Part shown: in pieces, positions 25,157-34,415 of the stretch | Position numbering within the stretch: position 1 is the first letter of the stretch | How the letters are laid out: each line of letters begins with the position of its first letter | Notes under the pieces: generated by a model | Told to the model about the DNA's origin: nothing | What the model saw: only the letters and a program-made list of their open reading frames with translations | Database searches by the model: none | Program-made: the position numbers and the translations under genes | From: Paenibacillus oralis | Lineage (GTDB): Bacteria > Bacillota > Bacilli > Paenibacillales > Paenibacillaceae | NCBI RefSeq assembly: GCF_003863965.1 | Contig: NZ_RRCN01000001.1 | Location: forward strand, 372,001 to 436,000 | DNA: 64,000 nt | Direction: 5' to 3'

Positions 25157-26059
25157 TTAGCAAAACGGATTTAGCTTAAATTTTCCGCCTTGCACCTGTA
25201 CCGCTTGTGCGGCTGCTTCATTCCCTTGTTCGCATGCTTTTTCTAAAGACTGACCATGAAGCAATGAGGCAATAAATGCGCCTGTATGGGCATCTCCAGC
25301 TCCTATTGTGTCAACCACAGGCACCTTTTTCCCATCAAGAGTAATCATGTGTTCACCATTGTAACAAAATGAGCCCTTGGGTCCTAACGTAACAACAACC
25401 TCACTCTGGGTGGATTGATGTAATCTTCGAACAGCTTGTTCAAGATCCGGTTCGCCGGTGAGCTCCAGAATTTCACTTAGATTGCTGTGCACAATAGGCC
25501 TTAATGCAAAAAGTTTTTCCAAGTGCTCCTTTTTAATGGCAGAAATGCGCGGAGACGGATCAAAGATGATTTTGCCGCCGGATGAGTTCTTAGATAATCG
25601 ATTAAGAATTACATCGGCTTTTTGTCCCTCAAGGGAATAACCCGTCAAATAAATATAACGATAATCCTCAAAATGGATCTGACTGAACCATTCGTCTTTC
25701 CAATATTCCTCGATTCCATTAAAGGTAATAAAGGTACGTTCCCCGCTTTCTTCTACAAGCGATAAGCTCCAACCATTGTCCTTGCTGGAATCTTCAATGA
25801 ACAGTTTATGCCCTTCTTCGTTAAACGCCTTTTTTATAATATCAGCGTGAATTCCTCTGCCGATTGGAACCATTAGATCATATTCGACATCCAGTTGCTT
25901 TAAAACATTGGCCACATTATACGCGCATCCCCCCACGATACGGTCAATCATTTCGCCCGGAATATCCTGTCCCGTTTCAGGGACGTGCTGAACTTTCGCG
26001 ATCACATCGATGAAAACGCCTCCAATAAGCAGTACCCTATTACGATTAATCTTTCTCAT
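25157..26059 (-). CDS. PfkB-family carbohydrate kinase (ribokinase-like)
   Basis: 300 residues. N-terminal GGVFIDVIAKV with the following GGCAYNVANVLKQL substrate-binding motif, and the C-terminal DTIGAGDAHTGAF with the catalytic Asp of the PfkB signature. It should phosphorylate a sugar or nucleoside. The ATG at 26059 overlaps the end of the permease gene by 14 bases. As third gene after an ADP-ribosylglycohydrolase-like enzyme and an NCS1 permease, it may phosphorylate a nucleoside or the ribose set free from it. Substrate not readable from sequence. Confidence 0.88.
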   Translation of the reverse strand: MRKINRNRVLLIGGVFIDVIAKVQHVPETGQDIPGEMIDRIVGGCAYNVANVLKQLDVEYDLMVPIGRGIHADIIKKAFNEEGHKLFIEDSSKDNGWSLSLVEESGERTFITFNGIEEYWKDEWFSQIHFEDYRYIYLTGYSLEGQKADVILNRLSKNSSGGKIIFDPSPRISAIKKEHLEKLFALRPIVHSNLSEILELTGEPDLEQAVRRLHQSTQSEVVVTLGPKGSFCYNGEHMITLDGKKVPVVDTIGAGDAHTGAFIASLLHGQSLEKACEQGNEAAAQAVQVQGGKFKLNPFC

Positions 26060-27392
26060 ATATAACCTCACTCGTCTGTTTAATTTTCGCTCGTATGGAG
26101 ATGTAATAGTAACCTCCACTGATTAATAGAGTAATGGGGATGTAATAACTGGATTCAATAAAATTCTTCAGGATCAAAGCCGAACTGACACCTAAAATCC
26201 AGCCGACTACACCACCAGCATTAAACGGATTGAACGAAGAATCCTCCAACAATGATTTGCTGTATCCGGCGCGTCTTCTTAAGAAAGTATAGTCAATTAA
26301 ATATATAGCTATCCATGCGGCTAAACCAATACCTAAATAACTTAAAAAGGTTTGGAAATTTCCCATAAAGTTGTTGGAAACAACAAGTACATAAAGTGGG
26401 ATAATTGTGATTAGGACAGCATGAATAGAAATGGCAGTGGAGTCTTTAACCTTTAAATTAAACGAAGCAAGAATGAGTCTTGATGATTTCAGTCCAATAA
26501 AGCACATAGGAGTTATTCCTCCAAGCGCGGCAATTAAATAGATAATGGTCATCCACCCCGGTAAAACGCTTCCAATTAGTTCTATAGGATTTTCAGCACT
26601 CGCTAGTCCATCTACCTTGGACGCTAATAGAACACCCGTTCCAATAATTAGAAATAGGGGAATGAACGCTCCTGCGGTCACATTCAAGATGATTGATCTT
26701 GAAGAATTCTTTCTGCTTTGATAGCGACTGTAATCAGATGCCGCCTTCGTCCAAGTAAGTCCTGTTCCTATAATGACAAACATCAAGGCCGGCAAGAAGC
26801 TGGAAATCCATGATCCGGACTTCAAGCCAAAAAGATGGTGCCAATCCGTATTCGGTATGAGGAAAGCCAGTACGATAATGGTCAGGCCGCCAAAAATATA
26901 AGTAAAGAAAGCTTGGGCTTTAACCAGTGTTTCCTGGCTAAACGATACGGACGCCAATACCAAACCCGCAAAGATTAACCAGGCTATAAATTTTAAAGGT
27001 GTGCTTGTATTTAACCCGAATTCATTAAAGATCGACAGGAGCACCAAAGTGCCGGTCGTGACATTCACCGATAACCAGCCCACTTGGCCAAACCATCCTA
27101 CTAAAGCCGGTATGAAATTACCTTTAAAGCCGAATGCTGCTCTGGACATGACGAAGGTTGGCGCCCCACTGTCACGTCCGGACAAACTCGCATACCCGAC
27201 CAACACAAAAGACAACGGCCCGAGAAGGGCAACTAAAATCGACTGAAAAAAGCTTAATTGGAAGTTTACAATTATTGCACCGTATACAATTCCTAATATT
27301 CCGATGTTCGCTGCAAACCACATAAAAAATAAATCCCGCGGTTTACCCGTTTTTTCACCATCTTGAAGAATAATTGTCTGCTCTTTCTCCAT
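26046..27392 (-). CDS. NCS1-family purine/pyrimidine permease
   Basis: 448 residues with about twelve hydrophobic segments. The N-terminal LFFMWFAANIGILGIVYGA and the SGRDSGAPTFVMSRAAFG loop are typical of cytosine/purine/uracil/allantoin permeases of the NCS1 family, which use a proton or sodium gradient. Starts three bases after the stop of the ADP-ribosylglycohydrolase gene and overlaps the kinase gene, so the three are one operon. It probably imports a nucleobase or nucleoside acted on by the two enzymes. Confidence 0.9.
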   Translation of the reverse strand: MEKEQTIILQDGEKTGKPRDLFFMWFAANIGILGIVYGAIIVNFQLSFFQSILVALLGPLSFVLVGYASLSGRDSGAPTFVMSRAAFGFKGNFIPALVGWFGQVGWLSVNVTTGTLVLLSIFNEFGLNTSTPLKFIAWLIFAGLVLASVSFSQETLVKAQAFFTYIFGGLTIIVLAFLIPNTDWHHLFGLKSGSWISSFLPALMFVIIGTGLTWTKAASDYSRYQSRKNSSRSIILNVTAGAFIPLFLIIGTGVLLASKVDGLASAENPIELIGSVLPGWMTIIYLIAALGGITPMCFIGLKSSRLILASFNLKVKDSTAISIHAVLITIIPLYVLVVSNNFMGNFQTFLSYLGIGLAAWIAIYLIDYTFLRRRAGYSKSLLEDSSFNPFNAGGVVGWILGVSSALILKNFIESSYYIPITLLISGGYYYISIRAKIKQTSEVIYEKD

Positions 27393-27395
27393 GAA

Positions 27396-28391
27396 TTACA
27401 CCCCTTTAAATTGTGACTTATGGGATTCTAACAAATGAGCATATTTTTTCAAGTCTACATTATTTTCACGATCAATGGTTTCAATCCAATCTTTACGGAT
27501 CGCATCGTAACCATATTTTGCTCCGCAAATAGCAGTCGCCATCGCGCCGATCGTATCGGTATCTCCGCCAAGGTTTGCACAGATTAAAGCACATCGATTC
27601 GGGTCTTTCGCATAATAGGCAATCGCCAGTGCAGCCGGAACTGATTCACTTGTCATTGTACCGCAACCAATGACATTATAAATTTTCTGTGTGAAAGTTT
27701 CTTCGTCATCCTGGTATCTATCAGCAAATTCAATGCCAAGCTTCAAGCGCTCCGGAATGGAGGCCGCAAAGGTTTCCGCCCCATTCATTGAAGCCAGTTC
27801 GTAGATATTGAGAGCTCCCTTAATAATTTGCTCCCAGTTTTTGTCTTCTATTGAAGCGCTTACAGCATAGGCAATCATGGCCGCACCGCCGATGGATACA
27901 TCAGTTGAGTGAGTTACTTTACTCACTTCATATACGTATTGCGCTAACTCTTTAGATTGAGCTGTCGAGAATAAGGCACCAATGGGAGCAATCCTCATTG
28001 CCGCCCCGTTTGTAAGCGCCTTGCTCGTAAATGTTTCTACATCTTTTCCTTCTTTAATTGCCAGGAGAGCCATTTTTGAACTTGGACCTAATATATTATT
28101 TTCAAAAGCATCGATTCGGATTGCCCAATTCAGGAGTTTTTCAGCAATTAAAGTGTCTGAAGGAATAAAATCATTTTCAATTAAAGCATCTAAAATAAGC
28201 AGTGCCTGTGTCGTATCGTCTGTAAATTGTCCTTTAGTAAAATTACAAGCAACGTCATTTTCTTTTGGACCATCTAAAAATTCAGTAATATTACCAAAAT
28301 GAGATTTCACTTTTTTACGGCTCCACAGCTCAGAAGGCATCCCAAGCGCGTCTCCTATTGCCATACCATATAACATACCTAGTACCTTCAT
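27396..28391 (-). CDS. ADP-ribosylglycohydrolase family protein
   Basis: 331 residues. The ARH fold signatures are present: MLYGMAIGDALGMPSE at the start, GQFTDDTTQALLI with the metal-binding Thr-Asp-Asp, and the C-terminal GGDTDTIGAMATAICGA with the second Asp pair binding Mg. ARH enzymes cut N-glycosidic bonds of ADP-ribosylated targets; operon members with permeases and PfkB kinases are thought to cleave nucleoside-like substrates instead. First gene of the operon, controlled by the promoter and operator just upstream and by the neighbouring GntR protein. Confidence 0.9.
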   Translation of the reverse strand: MKVLGMLYGMAIGDALGMPSELWSRKKVKSHFGNITEFLDGPKENDVACNFTKGQFTDDTTQALLILDALIENDFIPSDTLIAEKLLNWAIRIDAFENNILGPSSKMALLAIKEGKDVETFTSKALTNGAAMRIAPIGALFSTAQSKELAQYVYEVSKVTHSTDVSIGGAAMIAYAVSASIEDKNWEQIIKGALNIYELASMNGAETFAASIPERLKLGIEFADRYQDDEETFTQKIYNVIGCGTMTSESVPAALAIAYYAKDPNRCALICANLGGDTDTIGAMATAICGAKYGYDAIRKDWIETIDRENNVDLKKYAHLLESHKSQFKGV

Positions 28392-28406
28392 AAAATACCC
28401 CCCTCT

Positions 28407-28438
28407 TTTAACTTGTTCGGTTATTCGTACAAGTTAAA
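28407..28438. promoter_or_regulatory. Palindromic operator of the ADP-ribosylglycohydrolase operon
   Basis: TTTAACTTGT (28407-28416) and ACAAGTTAAA (28429-28438) form a perfect 10-bp inverted repeat with a 12-bp spacer. It sits just downstream of the -10 box, where a bound repressor would block transcription. The likely ligand-responsive repressor is the UTRA-type GntR protein encoded directly upstream. Confidence 0.75.
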
Positions 28439-28441
28439 GCG

Positions 28442-28470
28442 ATAATATAATACGCCTGACGATCTGTCAA
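28442..28470 (-). promoter_or_regulatory. Sigma-A promoter of the ADP-ribosylglycohydrolase operon
   Basis: On the minus strand TTGACA (28470-28465), a 17-base spacer and TATTAT (28447-28442). This is a near-consensus vegetative promoter, starting right behind the gntR stop codon. The same bases form a long imperfect palindrome (28446-28480, arms TATAATACGC and GCGTATTATA), which may double as a terminator or second operator. Confidence 0.75.
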
Positions 28471-28475
28471 GCGTA

Positions 28476-29177
28476 TTATATATACTGATTTAATTTAAAC
28501 TGAAAATGCGGTCCATAAATAATGTGTATTTTTTCAATCTCCATGCCGTCCTTGCTATATACAGTTCCTCTGGCCTCAAGCAAAGGAATTGGACTGTCCA
28601 GCTCCAATCTCTCGCACATTTCATCATTGCACATAATGGGGTTGATATCCAAAACTACATGATGTGGAAATATTTGATATTCCTTACGTAAGGTTTGATA
28701 TAGAGAAGTACTATTAAAATCAAACTGATCAATACCTTTAAATAGTTCAAGAGGAAGCATGGATTGATCGATGGTCAACCATCTTGTTTTGTCATTTAAC
28801 TTTGTTCCACGTACACGTTCCAGTTTAAAATAGGTAATATTGTTTTCTATAACAATTTCTTTTTTCAGCACTCTAGTAACAGGTTGTTGGTTCTTCTTTA
28901 AGGACAGATCGGTAAACCCTTGAAAGTTCCAAAGATTCTGTTTGGTTTGACGCAGCCTTACAAAAGCACCTTTCCCCTGTTCTTTTTCCACAAGTCCTTC
29001 TTTCACCAATTCTTCAACGGCTCTTCTTATGGTACTGCGTGTAATACCGAAGTCTCTCATTAACTGATTTTCCGAAGGCAACACTTCACCCTCTTTTAAA
29101 CTGCCATTTAAGATTTTTTCACGTAATTTATTTTTTAACTGAACATATAACGGGATATCATTATACTTGTTTAACAT
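28476..29177 (-). CDS. GntR-family transcriptional regulator with UTRA domain
   Basis: 233 residues. N-terminal winged helix: PLYVQLKNKLREKI, LPSENQLMRDFGITRSTIRR, LVEKEQGKGAFV, the classic GntR layout. The rest is a UTRA/HutC-type ligand-binding domain, which binds small molecules such as phosphosugars or nucleoside derivatives. It is upstream of, and codirectional with, the ADP-ribosylglycohydrolase operon and is very probably its repressor, acting at the inverted repeat at 28407-28438. AT-rich like the operon. Confidence 0.92.
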   Translation of the reverse strand: MLNKYNDIPLYVQLKNKLREKILNGSLKEGEVLPSENQLMRDFGITRSTIRRAVEELVKEGLVEKEQGKGAFVRLRQTKQNLWNFQGFTDLSLKKNQQPVTRVLKKEIVIENNITYFKLERVRGTKLNDKTRWLTIDQSMLPLELFKGIDQFDFNSTSLYQTLRKEYQIFPHHVVLDINPIMCNDEMCERLELDSPIPLLEARGTVYSKDGMEIEKIHIIYGPHFQFKLNQYI

Positions 29178-29299
29178 TTCATTTTCCCCTAAGCATTAAT
29201 AGTGTTACATAAATATTTCTTAACCATTATAACATATTCCAAACTATTGACTCTCAGAAAATTACAACGCTTTACGGTTCTTTTTAATTATTTTAACCT

Positions 29300-29395
29300 G
29301 TCAACAATGACCAAGGAAGCCGGAGTTTGGGAAAGAGGGACACGAACTCCTAGTTTAGAAGTTGCTTACGCTCTAATGACTCTACTCGCCGTTAA
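29300..29395 (+). pseudogene. Possible remnant of an XRE-type regulator
   Basis: The plus frame from about 29308 reads MTKEAGVWERGTRTPSLEV then AYALMTLLAV. This matches the end of the HTH_3 domain of Cro/C1-type regulators (xWERGxRxPSLExAYxLxxLLxV). The first helices are missing and the frame then runs into the terminator hairpin, so only a fragment is left. Confidence 0.4.
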
Positions 29396-29401
29396 AAGAA
29401 A

Positions 29402-29440
29402 AACACCACACTACGAGCATCTGGCTCGAATTGTGGTGTT
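29402..29440 (-). terminator. Terminator of the YiiG-like/membrane protein operon
   Basis: AACACCACA (29402-29410) pairs with TGTGGTGTT (29432-29440), with an inner CGAGC/GCTCG stem. On the minus strand it runs into TTTCTTTT. It follows the gene at 29469. Confidence 0.85.
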
Positions 29441-29468
29441 CAAAGACTCATGTTATGCGAAGTTAACC

Positions 29469-29798
29469 CTACGTAAATATCGTTGCGACAATCAAAATAA
29501 ATCCTATCACGAGGCCGATAGGGCCCCAGTAATGCATAGGGATAAAAAACAGACTATGCCGGAATCCCATTTGGTAGCGTTGCCCCGTTTCCATATCAAC
29601 CAGCACTTTACCCGCATCGGCGTTAAGCGCTTTTCCTATATACCAGATAATCACTCCCGACACGATGAACACAAAAGCCAGCGGCAGCCGGGCATCTATT
29701 ATGTCAAGCCCCAGAAGGGACACTAAACCATTGACAATAAAAAACAAAACCCCTGGGATAACGATATTTAATATTCCCAGCCCTTTCCAAATAATCAT
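29469..29798 (-). CDS. Small membrane protein, 109 residues
   Basis: Three or four hydrophobic segments: ILNIVIPGVLFFIVNGLV, PLAFVFIVSGVIIWYIG and a C-terminal GPIGLVIGFILIVATIF. The loop between the second and third contains DMETGQRYQMGFRHSLFFIP. No family recognised. Last gene of a minus-strand operon with two YiiG-like lipoproteins, so it may assist them at the membrane. Confidence 0.65.
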   Translation of the reverse strand: MIIWKGLGILNIVIPGVLFFIVNGLVSLLGLDIIDARLPLAFVFIVSGVIIWYIGKALNADAGKVLVDMETGQRYQMGFRHSLFFIPMHYWGPIGLVIGFILIVATIFT

Positions 29799-29827
29799 GC
29801 AAAAACTTCCTTTCTTAGAATCAACCC

Positions 29828-30859
29828 TTATTCAGGTCCAATGACAAACACATCATATTCCAAAATAGCCTCTTGCAGTTTCTTCTTGTAGTCCTTGGGC
29901 GTGCCGTCCTTGTTGTGTTCATCGAACGTCCGCGATTGCTCGGCCCGCTGCAGCAAATCGGTGGCGGAGGCTTTCACCAGCATGATTTTATGTTTCAGCA
30001 TGTTTCCATATGAATTATAGGTGTCCAGCCCTTCCTGCTTTACCCGCTCCGGATCGTCAGCCAAGGCGATATACTGGGCTACTTCTTCTGTAAGCCGATC
30101 GTACAGAACCCGGTAGGATGCGGCATCGAGGCCGTCTAATGTCTCCGATGCCACGCCCTGCCTATTCAGTTCGTCTTCAATCGCTTCCGCTGCCATGATC
30201 GATTCAAGCGCATGGTACCGGATCATCTGATCGTTTGCCTTGAAATCGGCGAGATCCAGCTCTCGCTGCTTCATTAGCGACTGATGGAGATTAACCGTGA
30301 AGTCTTCCGCAAGCGGCTCCCATTCCTTCAGCAGAACCTGCAGCTGTTCATGCAGCGTTTTCCCCTTCGCAAAATTGTCATCGACGTAAAATTTGAACCT
30401 GTAATAGGTATCGATTTCGCCAAGCATCTTGACCAGATCTTCCAGCTTTGGAGCAAGCTTCTTCACAGCCTCATCGACATCGGGCAGAGCAGGCTGTTTA
30501 GCGGCCAATTCCGTATACTCCGCCAGTTTATAGGTCTCTTTAAGCTCCAGATTTACGCCCCACTCCAGATGAGTCTCTTTGTGCAGAGCGAATTTTTCCT
30601 TATGTCCGAACCGTTCTCCGTACCGCTCCAGAACATCGGCTATTTCGCCATGGATATAAATATCCAGGGCGCTATAGCCGGCGTATTTCCGTGCCGCCGC
30701 TTCCGTTCCGGGCTTTTCTTCCTGGGTGGAGGCAGCCGGCTTTGTTCCTTCCGGCCGGATGATCTTCACCAGCTCCAGCGGCGCCTGGCAGGACGAGAGC
30801 AGTACAACCAGAAGGCTTAAAGATACAACAACGCCCCACCTTACTCTCACGCTTCTCAT
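29828..30859 (-). CDS. YiiG-like lipoprotein (DUF3829)
   Basis: 343 residues. Signal peptide with lipobox LLSSC (Cys24), so a surface lipoprotein. The mature part is a long helical domain with the DUF3829 pattern: YxALDIYIHGEIADVLERY, a KFYVDDNFAKGKTLHEQL segment and a later MIRYHALESIMAAE. It is homologous to the next gene upstream (30864), from which it is separated by four bases, so a tandem duplication within an operon. Function of the family is unknown. Confidence 0.8.
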   Translation of the reverse strand: MRSVRVRWGVVVSLSLLVVLLSSCQAPLELVKIIRPEGTKPAASTQEEKPGTEAAARKYAGYSALDIYIHGEIADVLERYGERFGHKEKFALHKETHLEWGVNLELKETYKLAEYTELAAKQPALPDVDEAVKKLAPKLEDLVKMLGEIDTYYRFKFYVDDNFAKGKTLHEQLQVLLKEWEPLAEDFTVNLHQSLMKQRELDLADFKANDQMIRYHALESIMAAEAIEDELNRQGVASETLDGLDAASYRVLYDRLTEEVAQYIALADDPERVKQEGLDTYNSYGNMLKHKIMLVKASATDLLQRAEQSRTFDEHNKDGTPKDYKKKLQEAILEYDVFVIGPE

Positions 30860-30863
30860 CGAA

Positions 30864-31874
30864 TTAATTCAAGCCCGCTAAACTGCTGGTGGTATTGTAG
30901 GCATCCACGAGGAATGAGACCTTGCGGTCAAACGTCGACAAAATCGCATTAGACCCGCCTGTCGTCACTTTGCCTTCCGTGTCACTGTTAATCTCTGGAT
31001 CCTGTTCCTGCAAAATTCTGAGAATATCGGTTGCCGTTACTTTTACCCCTTCTATGCTTGTCGGGAATATTTCGAGATTTGACCATCCCTCTTTCTTCCG
31101 CCGATCGGCATCCTTGGAATACTCAAAATAATGCTCGATATCCTCGGTCAGCAATTGATACAATTCCTCATATTCCTTAACATCGAAATCCAAAACGTTT
31201 TCGTCCCCGACTCCCTTATTGTAAAAAGCTTCCTGAATCTCCTGTGCCCGCAATACTATGCTAATCGCGTAGTAGCGTATCAGCATATCTTCATCCTTCA
31301 GCTTCTCCGCATCTGCATACTTGCGCTCATTTGTGATCTTCGAAAATTCTTCGTTAAATTGCTGCCCCACCTCTATGTACTTCTCAAACAATGAAATAAA
31401 ACGCGTATGTAATTCGCGGCCTTGTTTAAAATCATCATCGACATAGGTTTTCGCTGTGTAGTAGTTTTGAATGTCATTGTTCGTATTCATCAAATCTATG
31501 ATAATCGGCATTAACTCTTTTACTTTCTCATCCGTTGCGCCATAAGACGGTTCGGCGGAGGCAAAATCCAATGTTTTGCCGGCGTGCTCGAGCACGGTCG
31601 GAATAAACGGCGTTGTGCTGAATCCGTCAAACCTGTCATCGATGTAAATTTCCTCCTCCGCTCCAAACTCATTCACATAACTACTGAAAACAGAGTCATA
31701 CATCCCTCCGTTAATCTGATTGCTAAGGTCAATGTATTCGTTATACTTGAGCGAATCCTTCACCTCGTCTCCGCCGGCCGCCCCCGTAAGTTTCCCCGCT
31801 GCCGGCAGGCTGCATGCCGTTGTCGCTATCGCGATCAACATCATACACAAAAACAAATTTACAACTTTCTTCAC
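30864..31874 (-). CDS. YiiG-like lipoprotein (DUF3829), second copy
   Basis: 336 residues. Signal peptide VKKVVNLFLCMMLIAIATTAC with the lipobox TTAC. Shared landmarks with the downstream paralogue: KYNEYIDLSNQINGGM, KTYVDDDFKQGRELHTRF, MLIRYYAISIVLRAQEI and the final VTATDILRI. GTG at 31874 chosen: GGGAGAG six bases upstream and the signal peptide starts there. First gene of the three-gene operon. More acidic than the second copy. Confidence 0.8.
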   Translation of the reverse strand: MKKVVNLFLCMMLIAIATTACSLPAAGKLTGAAGGDEVKDSLKYNEYIDLSNQINGGMYDSVFSSYVNEFGAEEEIYIDDRFDGFSTTPFIPTVLEHAGKTLDFASAEPSYGATDEKVKELMPIIIDLMNTNNDIQNYYTAKTYVDDDFKQGRELHTRFISLFEKYIEVGQQFNEEFSKITNERKYADAEKLKDEDMLIRYYAISIVLRAQEIQEAFYNKGVGDENVLDFDVKEYEELYQLLTEDIEHYFEYSKDADRRKKEGWSNLEIFPTSIEGVKVTATDILRILQEQDPEINSDTEGKVTTGGSNAILSTFDRKVSFLVDAYNTTSSLAGLN

Positions 31875-31984
31875 TACGTTCTCTCCCTTTTTTGTCGTAA
31901 TCTCGAGTCTCCCCGCACCTTTAACTATATCGGCTGGAAGCGGCGGATTTGAATAGGGGGTGGGAATATTATTCACGCGGACAA

Positions 31985-32035
31985 AAACAAAAAACATCTG
32001 TAAATCCCGTGCTGTACAGGATATGACAGATGTTT
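31985..32035 (-). terminator. Terminator after the dehydrogenase gene
   Basis: AAACATCTGT (31992-32001) and ACAGATGTTT (32026-32035) pair perfectly; the minus strand runs on into TTTTTTGTTTTTG. It lies 48 bases beyond the stop of the alcohol dehydrogenase-like gene. Confidence 0.8.
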
Positions 32036-32082
32036 CTCCTAAGCCTTCGGTCCGCTTGGCCCGGTGGTTGGCGATCCTATCT

Positions 32083-33117
32083 CTATTTCGTATGGAGCTC
32101 CAGGACTACTTTCCGAACTTGGTTAGGGTTGGTTTCGATGAGCTCGATCGCTTCACGAAAATCCTCCAACGCAAAGCGATGCGTGACAAAAGAATTCACC
32201 TCGATCCTTCCGCTGTTAAACCATTCTATCACTTCAGGAAACTTGCCCGATTGCAAACGGGAGCCCGCTATGGTTACTTCTTTCTTGGTAATGGGCAACT
32301 GCGGTATTTGCGAAGGGGTTTCGCCAAAGCCGAGAACGACGACCCGTCCGGCCACAGAGGTCATTTCCACCGCCTGTTCGAAGGTTTTTTCCGTACAAAC
32401 CGCATCAATTGTTACGTTCGGACCTAATCCGCCCGTCATGCGATGGATCTCGTCGGCCACATTATCCGTAAGCGGATTCAAGGTATAGTCGGCGCCAACT
32501 TCCTTAGCATATGCCAGCTTCTCATCGCTTAAGTCGGAAATCACGCACACCGCGCCTTTGAGTTTGGCGACCTGCAGCGCACACAATCCGATCGGACCCG
32601 CTCCCATAATAAAAACAAAATCTCCGGCCCGGACATCGCCACGCCAGTTCGCTTGGGCGCCGATCGTGAACGGTTCGACCAAAACCGCCTCCTCCCAAGC
32701 CAAACGATGGTCCACTTTATGCGCTAAATGCTCGGGAAGGACGATATATTCCTGGAAGGAGCCGTCCTTGTGAACTCCGTACACCTGCAGCTTGGCGCAC
32801 ACATTTTTGCGGCCGGCTTTACAGGCATAACATTGTCCGCAGGTTTCGATCGGCTCCATGACCACCTTATCTCCAGGCGACAGCCGGTGGACATCCGCGC
32901 CGATTTCTACGATTTCCCCAGCCATCTCATGTCCGATTACGCGCGGGTAGGTGGCAACTGGTGAAGTCCCGTGATAAATGTGCATGTCGGAGCCGCATAT
33001 GCCCACCATGCGAACCTTAATCAGCACCTCGTTACTGTGAATAATCCGCGGCATTTCTTTTTCGATCAGTCTCATTTTTCCCGGTTCCACAACTTGTATC
33101 GCTTTCAATCCACTCAC
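32083..33117 (-). CDS. Zinc-dependent alcohol/polyol dehydrogenase (sugar-acid type)
   Basis: 344 residues, medium-chain dehydrogenase. Catalytic-zinc ligands in GICGSDMHIY and GHEMAGEI; structural-zinc cysteines in CGQCYACKAGRKNVC; Rossmann motif MGAGPIGLCALQVAK for NAD(P). The overall pattern is near L-gulonate/L-idonate/L-galactonate 5-dehydrogenases. It shares an operon with an MFS transporter of the hexonate type 26 bases upstream, so it probably oxidises the imported sugar acid. Exact substrate not decidable. Confidence 0.87.
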   Translation of the reverse strand: MSGLKAIQVVEPGKMRLIEKEMPRIIHSNEVLIKVRMVGICGSDMHIYHGTSPVATYPRVIGHEMAGEIVEIGADVHRLSPGDKVVMEPIETCGQCYACKAGRKNVCAKLQVYGVHKDGSFQEYIVLPEHLAHKVDHRLAWEEAVLVEPFTIGAQANWRGDVRAGDFVFIMGAGPIGLCALQVAKLKGAVCVISDLSDEKLAYAKEVGADYTLNPLTDNVADEIHRMTGGLGPNVTIDAVCTEKTFEQAVEMTSVAGRVVVLGFGETPSQIPQLPITKKEVTIAGSRLQSGKFPEVIEWFNSGRIEVNSFVTHRFALEDFREAIELIETNPNQVRKVVLELHTK

Positions 33118-33143
33118 TCCGTTCTCTTATGATTTAGGTTTAT

Positions 33144-34415
33144 TTAAGCAATCGTCCGTTCTGTGGCAAGCTTCACTTTTTTATTCTTAATGGGCTTTAC
33201 GAAAAAAGCGACACATAACGCCCCGATCACCGCCAGCCCCCCTGCCAGGATGAAAGCGCTTGTAAAATGACCTGTTGTTTGCACGAGCATTCCTGTAGCC
33301 GTCGGGCCGATGATGCCGGATGTATTCGCAAGAAAATGCATGAAGCCGCCGACGCTGCCCACCCGCTCTTTTTCAACCGTATCTTGAATAATCGCCCAGT
33401 ACGTAATCGCTGTAAGATACAGGAAGAATACCGCTGCTGCCATCAATGAAACCGCGGCAGCCGTGGTGTTGACCAGACCGGCCAAGCCGATACTGACCGC
33501 CGCGCCAAGCAAACATGTGACCAATACGACTTTGCGGGAGAACATGGCATTGCGCGTTTTTTTGTAAAGAAAATCGATAATGAAGCCGCCCAAGGCAAAA
33601 CCGAAAAACCCAACCGTCCACGGAATCATCGTGGCAAAGCTCATCTCCTTGATATCAAGGCCTCTGGCCTGAATTAAATAACTCGGGAACCAGGTCAGGA
33701 AGAAAAACAAGATATAGTTGTAGGCAAAAAACGCTACTGACGTAAACAAAACCGTCGGATGCTTCAAATAATAAGAGAGCGGGGTTTTGGTTTTGCCGGC
33801 CGGAGCATGCTGTAGCTCTTTTTCATCATCTGCCTCATCGTCTTCAACATCCTTCGGAGCATCCTTCACGCATTTGAGCCAGAACGCGGTCCAAATCAGA
33901 CCTATAATCGTAATCAGGACAAAGGATACTTTCCACCCCCAAGTCAAAGCAATAATCCCGACGATAGGACCCGAAATGGCTCCGCCAAGCGAGGTTCCGG
34001 CCATGGAGATCGATAAAGCTCTGGCCCGGTATTTCTTCGGAAACCAGTTATTGACCATTTTACTTTGCGATGAAGAGAGCGGACCTTCCCCCATCCCAAA
34101 CAATACGCGGGCAATAAACAAGGACACAAAGTTGAAGGTAGCGGCGGTTAAACCGGCAAAAAGCGACCAGAATGTCATGGAATAACCAAGCACCTTTTTC
34201 GGCCCGAACTTATCGGACAAGAAACCGCCTATAAAGTTAAAGAGAGCGTATCCAATAAAGAAGCTGCTAAATAATAGGCCCATTTGAGCCGCATTGAGCT
34301 GAAAATTTTTCTGAATAAATGGAGCTGCAACGGAGAAGGCCGACCGATCCAAGTAATTAATAACTCCCGCCAGAAACAGCAAAACCAGAACGATGCCACG
34401 CCCTTTAGATAACAT
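33144..34415 (-). CDS. MFS transporter, anion:cation symporter family (hexonate/hexuronate type)
   Basis: 423 residues with twelve hydrophobic segments. The opening VLLFLAGVINYLDRSAFSVAAPF and the loop GFLSDKFGPKKVL, with ARVLFGMGEGPLSSSQSKMV, are signatures of the ExuT/GudP/galactonate branch of the ACS family. It should import a hexonate or hexuronate with protons. ATG at 34415 used, with AAAGGAG ten bases upstream; the frame extends further 5' without a site. Upstream lie a cre-like box and a palindrome also found before the GntR gene at 38725. Confidence 0.88.
   Translation of the reverse strand: MLSKGRGIVLVLLFLAGVINYLDRSAFSVAAPFIQKNFQLNAAQMGLLFSSFFIGYALFNFIGGFLSDKFGPKKVLGYSMTFWSLFAGLTAATFNFVSLFIARVLFGMGEGPLSSSQSKMVNNWFPKKYRARALSISMAGTSLGGAISGPIVGIIALTWGWKVSFVLITIIGLIWTAFWLKCVKDAPKDVEDDEADDEKELQHAPAGKTKTPLSYYLKHPTVLFTSVAFFAYNYILFFFLTWFPSYLIQARGLDIKEMSFATMIPWTVGFFGFALGGFIIDFLYKKTRNAMFSRKVVLVTCLLGAAVSIGLAGLVNTTAAAVSLMAAAVFFLYLTAITYWAIIQDTVEKERVGSVGGFMHFLANTSGIIGPTATGMLVQTTGHFTSAFILAGGLAVIGALCVAFFVKPIKNKKVKLATERTIA

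Noticed and set aside
29202..29726. Plus-strand open frame of 174 codons
   Set aside because: It is mostly antisense to the membrane protein at 29469 and runs through a terminator. Only the short piece near 29308-29395 resembles a protein (XRE remnant).
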